64,000 nucleotides of DNA from Halomonas lysinitropha (lineage in GTDB: Bacteria > Pseudomonadota > Gammaproteobacteria > Pseudomonadales > Halomonadaceae), in contig NZ_CABVOU010000027.1 in assembly GCF_902500215.1 (NCBI RefSeq), forward strand, positions 367,406 through 431,405, read 5' to 3'. Position 1 is the first letter of the stretch. Every line of letters starts with the position of its first letter. The notes beneath the pieces were generated by a model. That model was not told where the DNA came from and did not search any database. It saw nothing but the letters and a program-made list of their open reading frames with translations. Positions 16,473 to 24,370 of the stretch are shown one piece after another. The position numbers and the translations under genes are program-made.

Positions 16473-17429
16473 CTAGTCGACGAGTTCCCCGACGCGCACG
16501 GTGCCTCGATCGGCCATCTGCACGGGACGTTCATCGTCACGAGTCCAGGCGGCCATCGAGCCGTCGTACATGGTGACGTTCTCGAGTCCGCCGATCTCGC
16601 TGAGCTGGAACCAGCCGCTGGCGGCCCAGTGGCCGGTGTTGCAGAAGGCCACCGTCGGCGCCTCGTTATCGAGTCCGAGACTGCCGATGCGGGCCTTCAG
16701 GGAATCCGGCTGCAGGTAGTAGGCCCCGTCGCGCGCCTCGAAGCTGCCATCGTGGGGCAGGTTCACGGAGTCCGGGATGGTGCCCGGCACCCGGGCGGCG
16801 GGTGACTGGGTCTCCCCCCTATAGAAGGCGGGCGGCCGGGCATCCACCAGCTGTTCACCCGCCTCACGTGCCGCCTCCACCTCCTCGGTGGTGGCCAGCA
16901 GCGATTCGCGCAGATTGCCTTCGAAGGAAGTCGCGTCCGGGGCCTTCACGGGCCCGCTGGCGACGTCGTGGCCCTGTTGCTCCCAGCCGGCGAAGCCGCC
17001 GTTGAGGATCGTTATCTCGTCGTGGCCCAGGGCCTTGAAGGTCCAGTAGATGCGGGCGGCGCTGCCGAAATCGGTGGCGCCGGTGCCGGCCGGGACCACG
17101 ACCACGGTGTCGTCGTTGTCGATGCCCAGGTTCCCGATCAAGGCCTCGAGGTCCTCGACATCGGGCATCAGGCCGGCGACGCCGTCGCGATTCTCGCGCC
17201 AGCCGGCCTCCGTATAGCTGCTGTAGCGGCTGCCGGGAATGCGCGCGGCCTCGAAGCTCTTCCGGTCGCCGCCGTCATCGATGGCGGAGCGCACGTCCAG
17301 CACGATCAGATCATCGCTGCCGAGCTGCCCCTCCAACCATTGGGCATCGACCAGGGGGGAAGGGTGCAGGGCGTGGGCCGGGCCGGCCAGGACCAGGGTA
17401 CCGGCCGCCAGTATCAGGGTGCGTTTCAT
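16473..17429 (-). CDS. Periplasmic thiosulfate sulfurtransferase (tandem rhodanese)
   Basis: A 318-residue secreted protein with an N-terminal signal peptide (MKRTLILAAGTLVLAGPAHA) and two rhodanese domains. The first (about 25-155) is inactive: TGATD replaces the cysteine loop. The second (about 180-305) carries C263 in AFCNTGHWAA, the persulfide-forming residue. The protein should transfer sulfane sulfur from thiosulfate or a similar donor in the periplasm. GAGAGGAGGA lies seven bases before the start. It converges with the dehalogenase gene and shares its terminator. Related periplasmic rhodaneses (YnjE in E. coli) are linked to ynjBCD, which is also in this window but 17 kb away. Confidence 0.87.
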   Translation of the reverse strand: MKRTLILAAGTLVLAGPAHALHPSPLVDAQWLEGQLGSDDLIVLDVRSAIDDGGDRKSFEAARIPGSRYSSYTEAGWRENRDGVAGLMPDVEDLEALIGNLGIDNDDTVVVVPAGTGATDFGSAARIYWTFKALGHDEITILNGGFAGWEQQGHDVASGPVKAPDATSFEGNLRESLLATTEEVEAAREAGEQLVDARPPAFYRGETQSPAARVPGTIPDSVNLPHDGSFEARDGAYYLQPDSLKARIGSLGLDNEAPTVAFCNTGHWAASGWFQLSEIGGLENVTMYDGSMAAWTRDDERPVQMADRGTVRVGELVD

Positions 17430-17533
17430 CAGGGGGTCCTCCTCTCACAGGGATGACACGATGCTAGGCGTGCCCTCCGGGCGGGGCAATCTGGCGGCAA
17501 GAATGCTTTCTGACGTATTTATTCATTTAAAGC

Positions 17534-17568
17534 ATAAAAAGCCGGCGCCGTTATCTCGACGCCGGTGC
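17534..17568 (-). terminator. Rho-independent terminator after the AhpD-like gene
   Basis: Read on the minus strand, CCGGCG-N12-CGCCGG is followed by CTTTTTATGC. It lies 15 bases after the stop codon of the AhpD-like gene. Confidence 0.75.
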
Positions 17569-17582
17569 AAGAAGACGGGTAT

Positions 17583-18152
17583 TCAGCCTTTCCAGGCGTG
17601 GCCGGCGAAGGCCTCGTCGACTTCCGGGTGGTTGACGTGATTGGAATAGTTGGAGAGCGTCTTGACCGCCAGGGCCAGCACGATCTGCAGTACCTGCTGC
17701 TCCTCGAAGCCGGCCGACAGGAATGCCTTGACGTCGGACTGCGTAGGCTTGCCCCGGCTCTCGAACATCACCTTGGTGAACTCGGCGAGTGCCGCCAGGC
17801 GCTCGTCGGGAATCGGCTGGTCATTGCGAATCGCCTCGGTCACCTCAGCCGGCACCTGGGACATCTTGTCGGCCAGCATGCTGTGGGCGGACATGCAGTA
17901 GCCGCAGCCATTGAGTCGGCTGATGGTCAGGAATACGACCTCCTGCTCGGGCGGAGCGAAACCAGAGTCCTCGCGGAACAGCTCGTAGCCGTGCAGGTAG
18001 GTGTCCAGTACGCCCGGTGCCTTGGCCATGCCCTCGTACATGTTGGGCACGAAGCCCAGCTTGGCGTTGGCTTGCTCGAGCAGCGGCTTGGCCTTGGCGT
18101 CGGCGTTGTCGAGCGTCTGGGGTGAGAGTTGCATTTGATAGTCGGCAGACAT
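17583..18152 (-). CDS. AhpD-like alkylhydroperoxidase / CMD-domain protein
   Basis: A 189-residue peroxidase-related protein of the carboxymuconolactone decarboxylase fold. The redox centre CGYC with a following histidine is visible as C83, C86 and H90 in NGCGYCMSAH, the AhpD pattern. It should reduce organic peroxides using a thiol donor in the cytosol. AGGAGG precedes the ATG at 18152. The TetR-type gene lies just upstream on the same strand, and a palindromic site sharing ATCGTTCC with the TetR gene's own promoter lies between them. That supports control by this regulator, perhaps in response to an electrophile or peroxide. Confidence 0.86.
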   Translation of the reverse strand: MSADYQMQLSPQTLDNADAKAKPLLEQANAKLGFVPNMYEGMAKAPGVLDTYLHGYELFREDSGFAPPEQEVVFLTISRLNGCGYCMSAHSMLADKMSQVPAEVTEAIRNDQPIPDERLAALAEFTKVMFESRGKPTQSDVKAFLSAGFEEQQVLQIVLALAVKTLSNYSNHVNHPEVDEAFAGHAWKG

Positions 18153-18191
18153 GGGATGTGCCTCCTGTGTTGTCGTCAGTGCTGCGGTGGC

Positions 18192-18223
18192 GCCATTTCT
18201 GTATTAATCGTTCCAGAAATGGC
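18192..18223 (-). promoter_or_regulatory. Inverted repeat upstream of the AhpD-like gene
   Basis: GCCATTTCTG (18192-18201) and CAGAAATGGC (18214-18223) form perfect ten-base arms. The spacer holds ATCGTTCC (18207-18214), which recurs at 18849-18856 in front of the TetR gene. It is a likely operator for that regulator; a hairpin at the end of the TetR transcript is the alternative. Confidence 0.5.
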
Positions 18224-18238
18224 ATGAAAAAGGGCCGT

Positions 18239-18829
18239 TCAATGTTGCAGGCCGTCCAGAAGCAGCTCGACCGATTGGCCGGCCTGTTCGGCATCGGCTC
18301 CGCTCTTCAACAGCGTCCTGAGCCCGGCCATGCCCATCGTCAGGTAGCTGGCCAGGGCGTCGGTATTCCGGCCCGGGGCGATGTCTCCCTCCGCCTGGGC
18401 CCGACTCACTGCCTCGTGGAACAGTGCCGTGATGGCGGCAATGCTGTGGCGGGCATGCTGAGAGGGCAGGCCGTCACGCTGGCCGAGTTCGCTGGCAGAG
18501 TTGAAGATCAGGCATCCCCGAGCGGCGCGATCACTGCCGGCCTCCTGCGCCGTCTCGCGGAACAGGCCCGTCAGGAAGGCCATCGCCGAGGGCGCCACCG
18601 CCAGGCGCCGACCCAGGCGCCCCACCAGGGACTCGCGATAGCGTCTCAGGGCCTCGAGGAACAGCTGCTCCTTGTTGCCGAACGCCTGGTAGAGGCTGCT
18701 GCGCGAGAGGCACATGGCCTCAAGCAGTTCCCGGGTCGAGGAACTTTCGTAGCCTCGATTCCAGAAGACCTGCATGGCGGCGTTGGCAGCCTCGTCCGGG
18801 CTGAATGCGATGGGTCGTCCTCGTGTCAT
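18239..18829 (-). CDS. TetR/AcrR-family transcriptional regulator
   Basis: A 196-residue repressor with an N-terminal helix-turn-helix (residues about 20-55: SSSTRELLEAMCLSRSSLYQAFGNKEQL) and a helical ligand domain. A cysteine at residue 38 next to the HTH is reminiscent of thiol-sensing TetR proteins, but this is only suggestive. The open frame continues upstream, yet ATG 18829 (MTRGRPIAF) is the family-typical start. A partial palindrome 11-29 bases upstream suggests autoregulation. It lies upstream of the AhpD-like gene on the same strand and is divergent from the large ATP-grasp gene. Confidence 0.87.
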   Translation of the reverse strand: MTRGRPIAFSPDEAANAAMQVFWNRGYESSSTRELLEAMCLSRSSLYQAFGNKEQLFLEALRRYRESLVGRLGRRLAVAPSAMAFLTGLFRETAQEAGSDRAARGCLIFNSASELGQRDGLPSQHARHSIAAITALFHEAVSRAQAEGDIAPGRNTDALASYLTMGMAGLRTLLKSGADAEQAGQSVELLLDGLQH

Positions 18830-18839
18830 GTCGTAGAAT

Positions 18840-18858
18840 ATAGTACCGATCGTTCCAT
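18840..18858 (-). promoter_or_regulatory. Candidate TetR autoregulatory operator
   Basis: GTACCGATCGTTCC is symmetric at ten of fourteen positions and lies directly upstream of the TetR start. It shares ATCGTTCC with the site in front of the AhpD-like gene, which is the main support. Confidence 0.4.
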
Positions 18859-18897
18859 AATTCAAGGCGCGACAGATCGGGTTCCGCTTGCTATCGA

Positions 18898-18923
18898 TGT
18901 AAGGAGCGTGCGAGAGCGACGAC
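18898..18923 (+). promoter_or_regulatory. ECF-type promoter for the TTL/EAEG operon
   Basis: TGTAAGG (18898-18904), exactly 15 bases, then CGAC (18920-18923). The same arrangement occurs at five other places in the window, including in front of the local ECF sigma gene. It lies 64 bases before the chosen start of the TTL-domain gene. Confidence 0.75.
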
Positions 18924-18987
18924 TCAACGCGTAGATGACCACAATAACGAATAGCCCATGACGATGGCCGTACAGGAGAACTCGAGC

Positions 18988-21399
18988 ATGACGGAGCAGC
19001 ATTCGCCGACAAGACGCTTCTGGCTGGGCGGCAAGCGGGCGGCCGAGCAGGACCGGTTCTTCCGTGAGGCCCTGGAGCCTCTGGGCTGGCAACTCGGGGA
19101 CGAGCATGACTGGGACGCCGGCTGGATCACCGGTATGCCGGATGCCGCACAGTTCCGGCGGGTGTCGCCGGCTCGCAGGATCAACCACTTCCCGGGCAAT
19201 GCGGCACTTACCGTCAAGAGTCGTCTCCACGACAGCCTTGCCACTCTGCGCGAGCGCATCCGGGACAGCCATGGCGCCCACCATGATCTTGCCCGGCGAC
19301 TGGAATTTTTCCCCCATGCCTACGTCATGCCCGGTGATTACCATGCGCTGCAGGAGGCCGCCCTGGCCAACCCCGACCAGCGCTGGATCCTCAAGCCCAC
19401 CAATGCCTCCAAGGGCAAGGGTGTGCGCGTGCTGGAGGATGTCGCCGAGGCGCCGCTCGCCCAGGACTGGCTGGTACAGGAGTATGTGGCCAATCCTCAC
19501 ACCATTCGCGGTCACAAATATGTGCTGCGACTCTATGTGCTGATTACCTCCCTGGAGCCGCTGCGTGTCTACCTCTATCGCCAGGGCTTCGCCAAGCTGG
19601 CCTCCGAGCCCTGGGATCCCGAGGATGCCGACAACCCCTTCAGCCAGCTGACCAATCCGGACATCAACGCCTTGAACAGCAGCGCCGAGGTGCCGGTGGA
19701 GTTCATCGACCTGGAGCGATACCGGACCTGGTTGAGAGATCAGGGGCACGACGACGCTGAGCTTTTCGCGCGGATCGACGACCTGGTGGCCCTGACCGCC
19801 ATCTCCGCCGTGGATGCCATGCGCAGCCGCACCGCCGAGGTCGGCGCCGATCCGCGTGGCTGCTATGAACTGCTGGGACTCGACTGCCTGGTGGACGACA
19901 CCCTCAAGCCGTGGATCCTGGAGTGCAATCTCAGCCCATCGCTGGGTATCTGCGCCGCCCCGGAGACAGGAGGACGCATCGAGGAAGCGGTCAAGGGCGG
20001 GCTGGTGCGCGACATGGTCTCGCTGATCGATATCCCCGGTGAGGCACTCTCCGAAACCGCCGAGACGGAGGCTGCCGAGCAGGGCCCCGATGTCGCCGCT
20101 CGGTTGGTCGCCGAGGCCGAAGCCGAACAGGCTCGTGCCGGAGGTTTCCGTCGGCTGCTGCCGGCCGCCGATCCGGAGCGCTATCTGCCCTATTTCACCT
20201 TACCCACCTCGGCTGACCTGTTGTTGGCTGAAGGGCTGACGGGGCATTCTCTGCCGCGCCCGCGGCTGCAGCGTCGCCACGTGGTTGAACTGGTCGATGA
20301 AGAGCGCCTCGCGCTCTATGACACACGCAGCGGTCGCTACTATCGCCCCAACGACACGGCAGCCCTGACCTGGTTGCTGGCGACCGAGGGTCTGGATCCC
20401 GATGCCATCGCCGAGGAGCTGGCACGCGCCACTACCGAGGCCGGGGTACCGGCGGAGCGTACGGCACTGCGGCATGATGTGTGGAGCACCCTGCATGACT
20501 GGTGCCGTACCGGCCTGCTCTGCCAGCAGGGCCTCGTGCCGCCAGCGCTGGCGGTAGACCACGACGCCCATGATCAGACGACGCCGGTATCGCCGTCGGG
20601 GCGGGCCATGAGGCTCAGCCTGGACGGTCTCCAGTGGTCGCTGGAGGTAAGCAGCGGTCCCGCTCTGGCACGGTTGACGACATGGTTCGGCGAGCGGCTC
20701 TCGCCACTGGCCGATGAGCCGGCAAGCCGGCTGCCGCGGCTGACGGTGCTGCGCGAGTCCGGCGGCTATGCCCTGGCCGCCGACGACTGGCTGCTGGCGT
20801 CGCGACTGACCTTGGCCCAGCTGGCCCCGGTATTGACGGCGCACCTGATTCGCCAGGCGGCGATGCCCGGCCGCCCCGTGGTTGACGCTGGTCTACTGGT
20901 CACGCCGCAGGGTACCGGGGTGCTCTGCCTGCTACCCGACGAAGAGGAGAGCCGCCTGTTGATGCAGCGGCTAGTGGAGACATCGGGTGGCGTGCTGACT
21001 CGCGGCGTGCGTCTGAACCTCGCGAACCCGGAAACAGCCGAGCCGCTGGATTTCCCGCTGCCGGGCGTCACCGACGTGGACTCAAGCGAGTTGCCCGAGG
21101 CCGTGACCATTCGCGGCATGCTGCTGCCGGACGATGAGTCTGGTGCTGGTGAGGGGGCTTTCACGGCGATAGATCCGCTGGGGGCGCTTGGCGCCCTGCT
21201 GCCGAATTGCCTCACCGGCGATGGTCAGGCGCTGGATGCCCAGAGCGTGACGCTACTGAGCGACTGGCTCGCCACCCTTGCCTCGAGCGCCGTGAAATCG
21301 GGCCCGGGTGCGCCAGATGCTGACTCTCTGACCGAATGGCTGATCACTCGGGTAGAACCCGACCCCTCGCACGGTCGTCCTGCCATGGCAAAGGGATGA
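18988..21399 (+). CDS. TTL-type ATP-grasp protein fused to PqqD-like and HprK-like domains
   Basis: An 803-residue cytoplasmic protein with three parts. Residues about 1-350 are a tubulin-tyrosine-ligase-like ATP-grasp domain: WILKPTNASKGKG (about 133-145) is the ATP lysine loop and LDCLVDDTLKPWILECNLSPS (about 299-319, E and N as metal ligands) the closing motif. Residues about 430-512 resemble PqqD-type peptide-binding domains (LYDTRSGRYYRPNDTAALTW). Residues about 545-740 look like an HprK-related domain without a recognisable P-loop. AGGAG lies nine bases before ATG 18988; ATG 18958 and 18964 lack one. An ECF-type promoter precedes it and the EAEG-repeat peptide gene follows after 125 bases. 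The family ligates amino acids to glutamate-rich tails, so the EAEG protein is its obvious candidate substrate. Confidence 0.78.
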   Translation: MTEQHSPTRRFWLGGKRAAEQDRFFREALEPLGWQLGDEHDWDAGWITGMPDAAQFRRVSPARRINHFPGNAALTVKSRLHDSLATLRERIRDSHGAHHDLARRLEFFPHAYVMPGDYHALQEAALANPDQRWILKPTNASKGKGVRVLEDVAEAPLAQDWLVQEYVANPHTIRGHKYVLRLYVLITSLEPLRVYLYRQGFAKLASEPWDPEDADNPFSQLTNPDINALNSSAEVPVEFIDLERYRTWLRDQGHDDAELFARIDDLVALTAISAVDAMRSRTAEVGADPRGCYELLGLDCLVDDTLKPWILECNLSPSLGICAAPETGGRIEEAVKGGLVRDMVSLIDIPGEALSETAETEAAEQGPDVAARLVAEAEAEQARAGGFRRLLPAADPERYLPYFTLPTSADLLLAEGLTGHSLPRPRLQRRHVVELVDEERLALYDTRSGRYYRPNDTAALTWLLATEGLDPDAIAEELARATTEAGVPAERTALRHDVWSTLHDWCRTGLLCQQGLVPPALAVDHDAHDQTTPVSPSGRAMRLSLDGLQWSLEVSSGPALARLTTWFGERLSPLADEPASRLPRLTVLRESGGYALAADDWLLASRLTLAQLAPVLTAHLIRQAAMPGRPVVDAGLLVTPQGTGVLCLLPDEEESRLLMQRLVETSGGVLTRGVRLNLANPETAEPLDFPLPGVTDVDSSELPEAVTIRGMLLPDDESGAGEGAFTAIDPLGALGALLPNCLTGDGQALDAQSVTLLSDWLATLASSAVKSGPGAPDADSLTEWLITRVEPDPSHGRPAMAKG

Positions 21400-21524
21400 C
21401 CCGGGGCACGAGCATACGGTGATGCCATGGCATCGCCGATGACGAAGCCGGCCCCAAGAGCCGACTTCACTGCAAGACGGCATGCCCAGCATGTCGCCCA
21501 ATCTGCATCAAGGAGGTCATGAAC

Positions 21525-21854
21525 ATGACACTACAAGATGAGAAGCGTCGTAGCCTGCTGAGTCGCCTCAGTCGTCAGTTCGGCTATACGGCACCGGCAC
21601 TCGCTCTGGTCGCTAGCGGTGCGGCCCTCCAGGCCGTGGCCAGCGAGACATCCCCTGAACTCGGCTATACCAATGGCCAGGAGGCGCCCCTGATGCTTGC
21701 CGAGGCTCACGCCGAGGGCGGCGCCGAAGCAGAAGGTGAAGCCGAGGGTGAAGCAGAAGGTGAAGCCGAGGGTGAAGCAGAAGGTGAAGCCGAGGGTGAA
21801 GCGGAAGGTGAGGCCGAAGGCGAAGCGGAAGGCGAGGGCGAAGCAGAGGGCTGA
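21525..21854 (+). CDS. Small exported protein with ten EAEG repeats
   Basis: A 109-residue protein with no known function. It has a basic start with paired arginines (DEKRRSLLSRLSRQ), one hydrophobic segment (YTAPALALVASGAALQA) that fits a Tat-like signal or N-terminal anchor, a linker ending EAPLMLAEAHAEGG, then ten EAEG units up to the stop codon. No folded domain remains after the repeats. AGGAGG at 21511-21516 fits ATG 21525 (8-base spacing) better than ATG 21519. Its leader and linker closely match those of the EAEG cytochrome at 39398. It follows the TTL/PqqD protein, suggesting it is that enzyme's substrate. A role as a polyanionic metal-binding tail is the main alternative. Confidence 0.8.
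   Translation: MTLQDEKRRSLLSRLSRQFGYTAPALALVASGAALQAVASETSPELGYTNGQEAPLMLAEAHAEGGAEAEGEAEGEAEGEAEGEAEGEAEGEAEGEAEGEAEGEGEAEG
21726..21851 (+). repeat. 12-nt tandem repeat encoding EAEG
   Basis: Ten units of the pattern GARGCNGARGGN, the first six alternating as a 24-bp pair (third-base pattern GAAGCAGAAGGT then GAAGCCGAGGGT), with one GAGGGC interruption before the last unit. Near-identical units make slippage-driven length change likely. Confidence 0.9.
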
Positions 21855-21976
21855 GCCTTTCGCTTCCCATCAGGGGAAACCAGGTCCGTCACCACGGTGG
21901 CGGCCTGGCCTCTTCCCTCTCCGCCTCAAGGCGATTCCCTTACGTAATCCACAGCTGAATTTCAAGGACATCCGTC

Positions 21977-22552
21977 ATGACATCATCTTTATCCCGGTCG
22001 TCTCCTTCCACGGCACGCCTCGTCGAGGAGAATCTGCTGACCCTTGCCCAACTCAGGAGCATGGTCGCTGACCTTACCCCAGAAGGTTATCGGCAGGCGT
22101 TCGGCGAGCATGGTCGTCACACCCTGGGCAAGCATGTGCGTCACATCATCGATCATTATGATGCCCTCCTCGATGGTCTCGACCGAGACGCAGAGGTCAT
22201 CGACTACGAGCAGCGTCGGCGCGATGAAGTCCTCGAGCAATGGCCGCAGCAAGCAGCGAGTCATCTGGCCGGCATCGAGGCCCGGCTGTTATCACTCGGC
22301 AGTGGGCCGTCGCCGGACGCCTTGTCGCTTGGCTACCCCCTGGACGACGATACGCTCACCCTGGCGTCCAGCCTGAACCGAGAGCTGGCCTTCCTGACCA
22401 GTCACAGCATTCACCACATGGCGATCATCGCCCTGTTGGCCGAACAGTCGGGCATTCATCTGCCCGAGACCTTCGGTGTGCATCCCTCCACCCTTCGCCA
22501 CTGGCAGCAGGCCTCTGCCGAGCAGGCGTCCCTCTCGCGGTGGACTGCCTGA
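21977..22552 (+). CDS. DinB-family protein
   Basis: A 191-residue four-helix-bundle protein of the DinB/YfiT-like group. Candidate metal-ligand histidines appear in GKHVRHIIDHYDAL and in TSHSIHHMAII, the usual spacing for this family. DinB-like proteins include thiol-dependent transferases and many members of unknown function. It starts at ATG 21977 after a 122-base gap from the EAEG gene and ends overlapping the DUF302 gene by one base (TGATG), so the two are co-translated. Whether the pair belongs to the ECF-controlled transcript depends on readthrough past a weak hairpin at about 21880-21912. Confidence 0.75.
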   Translation: MTSSLSRSSPSTARLVEENLLTLAQLRSMVADLTPEGYRQAFGEHGRHTLGKHVRHIIDHYDALLDGLDRDAEVIDYEQRRRDEVLEQWPQQAASHLAGIEARLLSLGSGPSPDALSLGYPLDDDTLTLASSLNRELAFLTSHSIHHMAIIALLAEQSGIHLPETFGVHPSTLRHWQQASAEQASLSRWTA

Positions 22553-23037
22553 TGATACGCGCAATACTGGCGACATGCCTGCTGGCGCTGAGTCTGGCCG
22601 CGCCGCTGGCCGCCGAGACCCGCTGGCCTGACCAGGGGTGGCAGGTCATACCGACCGCACAGGGCTATGACGAACTCCTGCAGGCGCTGAAGCAGGCGGT
22701 GGAGGCCGAGGGCATGTTCGTGGTCACCGAGGCCGGGCCCACCGAGGCCGCCGCGAGCCGAGGGGTCACCATCCCCGGCAATCGGGTCGTGGGCGTATTT
22801 CGCAACGACTATGCGGTGCGGATATTGCGGCTGAGCGTCCCGGCGATGATCGAAGCCCCCATGCGCTTCTATGTCACCGAAAATGATAATGGCAGCGCCA
22901 CGCTCTCCTGGAAAAAGCCGACGCATCTGCTCGCGCCTTACATGGAGGCGGGCGGCAAGGAACTGGAAGCTGTCGCCCGTGAACTCGATACCCTTTTTGC
23001 CGCCATTTCGCAGCGAGCTACTGATGCATCGGAGTAG
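22552..23037 (+). CDS. Exported DUF302-domain protein
   Basis: A 161-residue protein with a clear signal peptide (MIRAILATCLLALSLAAPLAA, cleavage before ETRWPD) and a DUF302 domain over most of the mature part (YDELLQALKQAVEAEGMFVV, then VVGVFRNDYAVRIL). DUF302 proteins are small periplasmic or cytosolic proteins of uncertain function, often near redox or sulfur genes. The start codon overlaps the DinB stop (TGATG). A second secreted DUF302 protein lies at 24371, so the region carries two divergent members. Confidence 0.78.
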   Translation: MIRAILATCLLALSLAAPLAAETRWPDQGWQVIPTAQGYDELLQALKQAVEAEGMFVVTEAGPTEAAASRGVTIPGNRVVGVFRNDYAVRILRLSVPAMIEAPMRFYVTENDNGSATLSWKKPTHLLAPYMEAGGKELEAVARELDTLFAAISQRATDASE

Positions 23038-23100
23038 TGTCGCCCTTTCCTGGGGGGCCTGCTTGCCGCAGTTAGCCTGAGCGATCTTGCGTCTGGGGTG

Positions 23101-23787
23101 TCAGGGGCAGTCGGGTGGCTCAGGGCTCGCGGAAAAGGCCAGATGCGTGAACCAGGCCGTGGCATCCACCTCGGCATTATCGCCGTCGCTCATCAGGGCG
23201 AGGCCATCGATACTCTCCGGGCGACTCCCGAAAAGCCGCCGATAGTCGTCGCGAACATCTCGCACCTCTGCCACCCATTCGCCCACGCGTGTCTCGCCAC
23301 TCTGCAGGGCGAGTAGCTGGGCGCGCGAGGTGAAGGCGTTGGGCCAGGCCGTGCCGGCAGGCTGGCTCGAGGCCCATACATAGTTCACCGATTCGACATG
23401 CCAGGGCAGCAGGCCCGTCTTGCGTGCTACATAGACTCTGGCCGGGTAATCGTCTCCCGATTTTTGGGTCTCGTCGAGTCCTTCATGAACCCCGGACACT
23501 TGCCAGCACCAATGGAGGTAGGGTGTCTCGCCAAGGTCGATCTCGCGTTCCAGGTATTTTGCCGAGGCCTGTTGTTGGGCACTTGCCTGAAGAAGACGAG
23601 TGTCATCCCGTTCGATCACCCGGTATTCGGTCTCGCCCTCGAAATGGCGAGTCGTCCAGGAGACGATATCGTCCGGCGAAAAATGAAGGTCATCCGCTGC
23701 CATGACAGGGCCTGCGAAAAATGTCGTCATCGTTACGAGATGGCAGAAGAAAAGAGGTCTGGCTATCGAGCTGGCTGCTTTGTTCAT
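23101..23787 (-). CDS. Exported DUF3047-domain protein
   Basis: A 228-residue protein with a signal peptide ending near PVMAADD and a DUF3047 domain. Features typical of the family include YLHWCWQVSG, KSGDDYPARVYVA and VNYVWASSQPAGTAWPN, with a jelly-roll carbohydrate-binding character suggested for the family. ATG 23787 is preceded by CAGGA at 8 bases; ATG 23796 would add three residues and lacks a site. The gene converges with the DUF302 gene at 22552 and is divergent from the small secreted protein at 23987. Function unknown. Confidence 0.77.
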   Translation of the reverse strand: MNKAASSIARPLFFCHLVTMTTFFAGPVMAADDLHFSPDDIVSWTTRHFEGETEYRVIERDDTRLLQASAQQQASAKYLEREIDLGETPYLHWCWQVSGVHEGLDETQKSGDDYPARVYVARKTGLLPWHVESVNYVWASSQPAGTAWPNAFTSRAQLLALQSGETRVGEWVAEVRDVRDDYRRLFGSRPESIDGLALMSDGDNAEVDATAWFTHLAFSASPEPPDCP

Positions 23788-23986
23788 ATCACACATCCTG
23801 CATCAGATAGATGGCGTCTTGTAAGACTGGATGGATTATCGCGTAAGGAGAATTTTATTACAATAATGAAGCAAAAATTTTCACTCTTTCTGTTTCGGTT
23901 CTGCGTAAAGATCTTGGGTTTTGTCTCACTAAGTATCAAGGCCTGATTAAAGGTCTTTTATCAGCCAGATATCATGAGGTGTTACC

Positions 23987-24253
23987 ATGAAAACCCAAGG
24001 TTTTATGTTGGCCATAATATCCCTGATGCTAAGTGCCGGCCCCCTGATGGCGATGGATTCCGAGTTTCAGGACAAGCGCCGACAGGCACTGCATGCAGAA
24101 ACCACAAGCTCGGTCCAGCAGGGGGAGGGTTCTCTGGAACGGCGACGCGAAAGACACGTCAATCAGCGTGGCGATGAGCAGCATTCTCAAGTGGATAGCG
24201 AATGGGAACAATGGGAGCTGACGCAAGAAGCTCTGCGCTACTGGTGGCGTTAA
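23987..24253 (+). CDS. Small secreted hypothetical protein
   Basis: An 88-residue protein I do not recognise. It has a good signal peptide (MKTQGFMLAIISLMLSAGPLMA) and a highly charged mature part rich in Gln, Glu and Arg, ending in EALRYWWR. GAGGTG lies five bases before the ATG. A strong terminator follows 22 bases after the stop, which supports a real transcription unit. The upstream region (23797-23986) is AT-rich compared with the neighbourhood. Confidence 0.6.
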   Translation: MKTQGFMLAIISLMLSAGPLMAMDSEFQDKRRQALHAETTSSVQQGEGSLERRRERHVNQRGDEQHSQVDSEWEQWELTQEALRYWWR

Positions 24254-24275
24254 TCCCCCCTTTCCTCGCCAGCTG

Positions 24276-24304
24276 CCCCGGACCTGAACTCCTCAGGTCC
24301 GGGG
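24276..24304 (+). terminator. Rho-independent terminator
   Basis: CCCCGGACCTGA and TCAGGTCCGGGG form a perfect 12-pair stem with a 5-base loop, followed by TTCTTG. It ends the small secreted-protein gene. Confidence 0.75.
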
Positions 24305-24370
24305 TTCTTGCCTTGTGCGCGGATCTTGGCCATTCTGAGATAACATTCGCTGAAAGAGTGAGGAAATACC

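Noticed and set aside
21726..21851. Tandem repeats as a CRISPR array
   Set aside because: Units are 12 nt, contiguous and without spacers, and they are in frame in a protein.
22930..22956. TGTAAGG-N15-CGGC on the minus strand inside the DUF302 gene
   Set aside because: It lies inside a gene and points at no gene start; taken as chance.
23820..23845. TGTAAGA-N15-CGTA upstream of the small secreted protein
   Set aside because: Only two of four -10 bases match and the distance to the gene is long, so I did not count it as a seventh ECF promoter.
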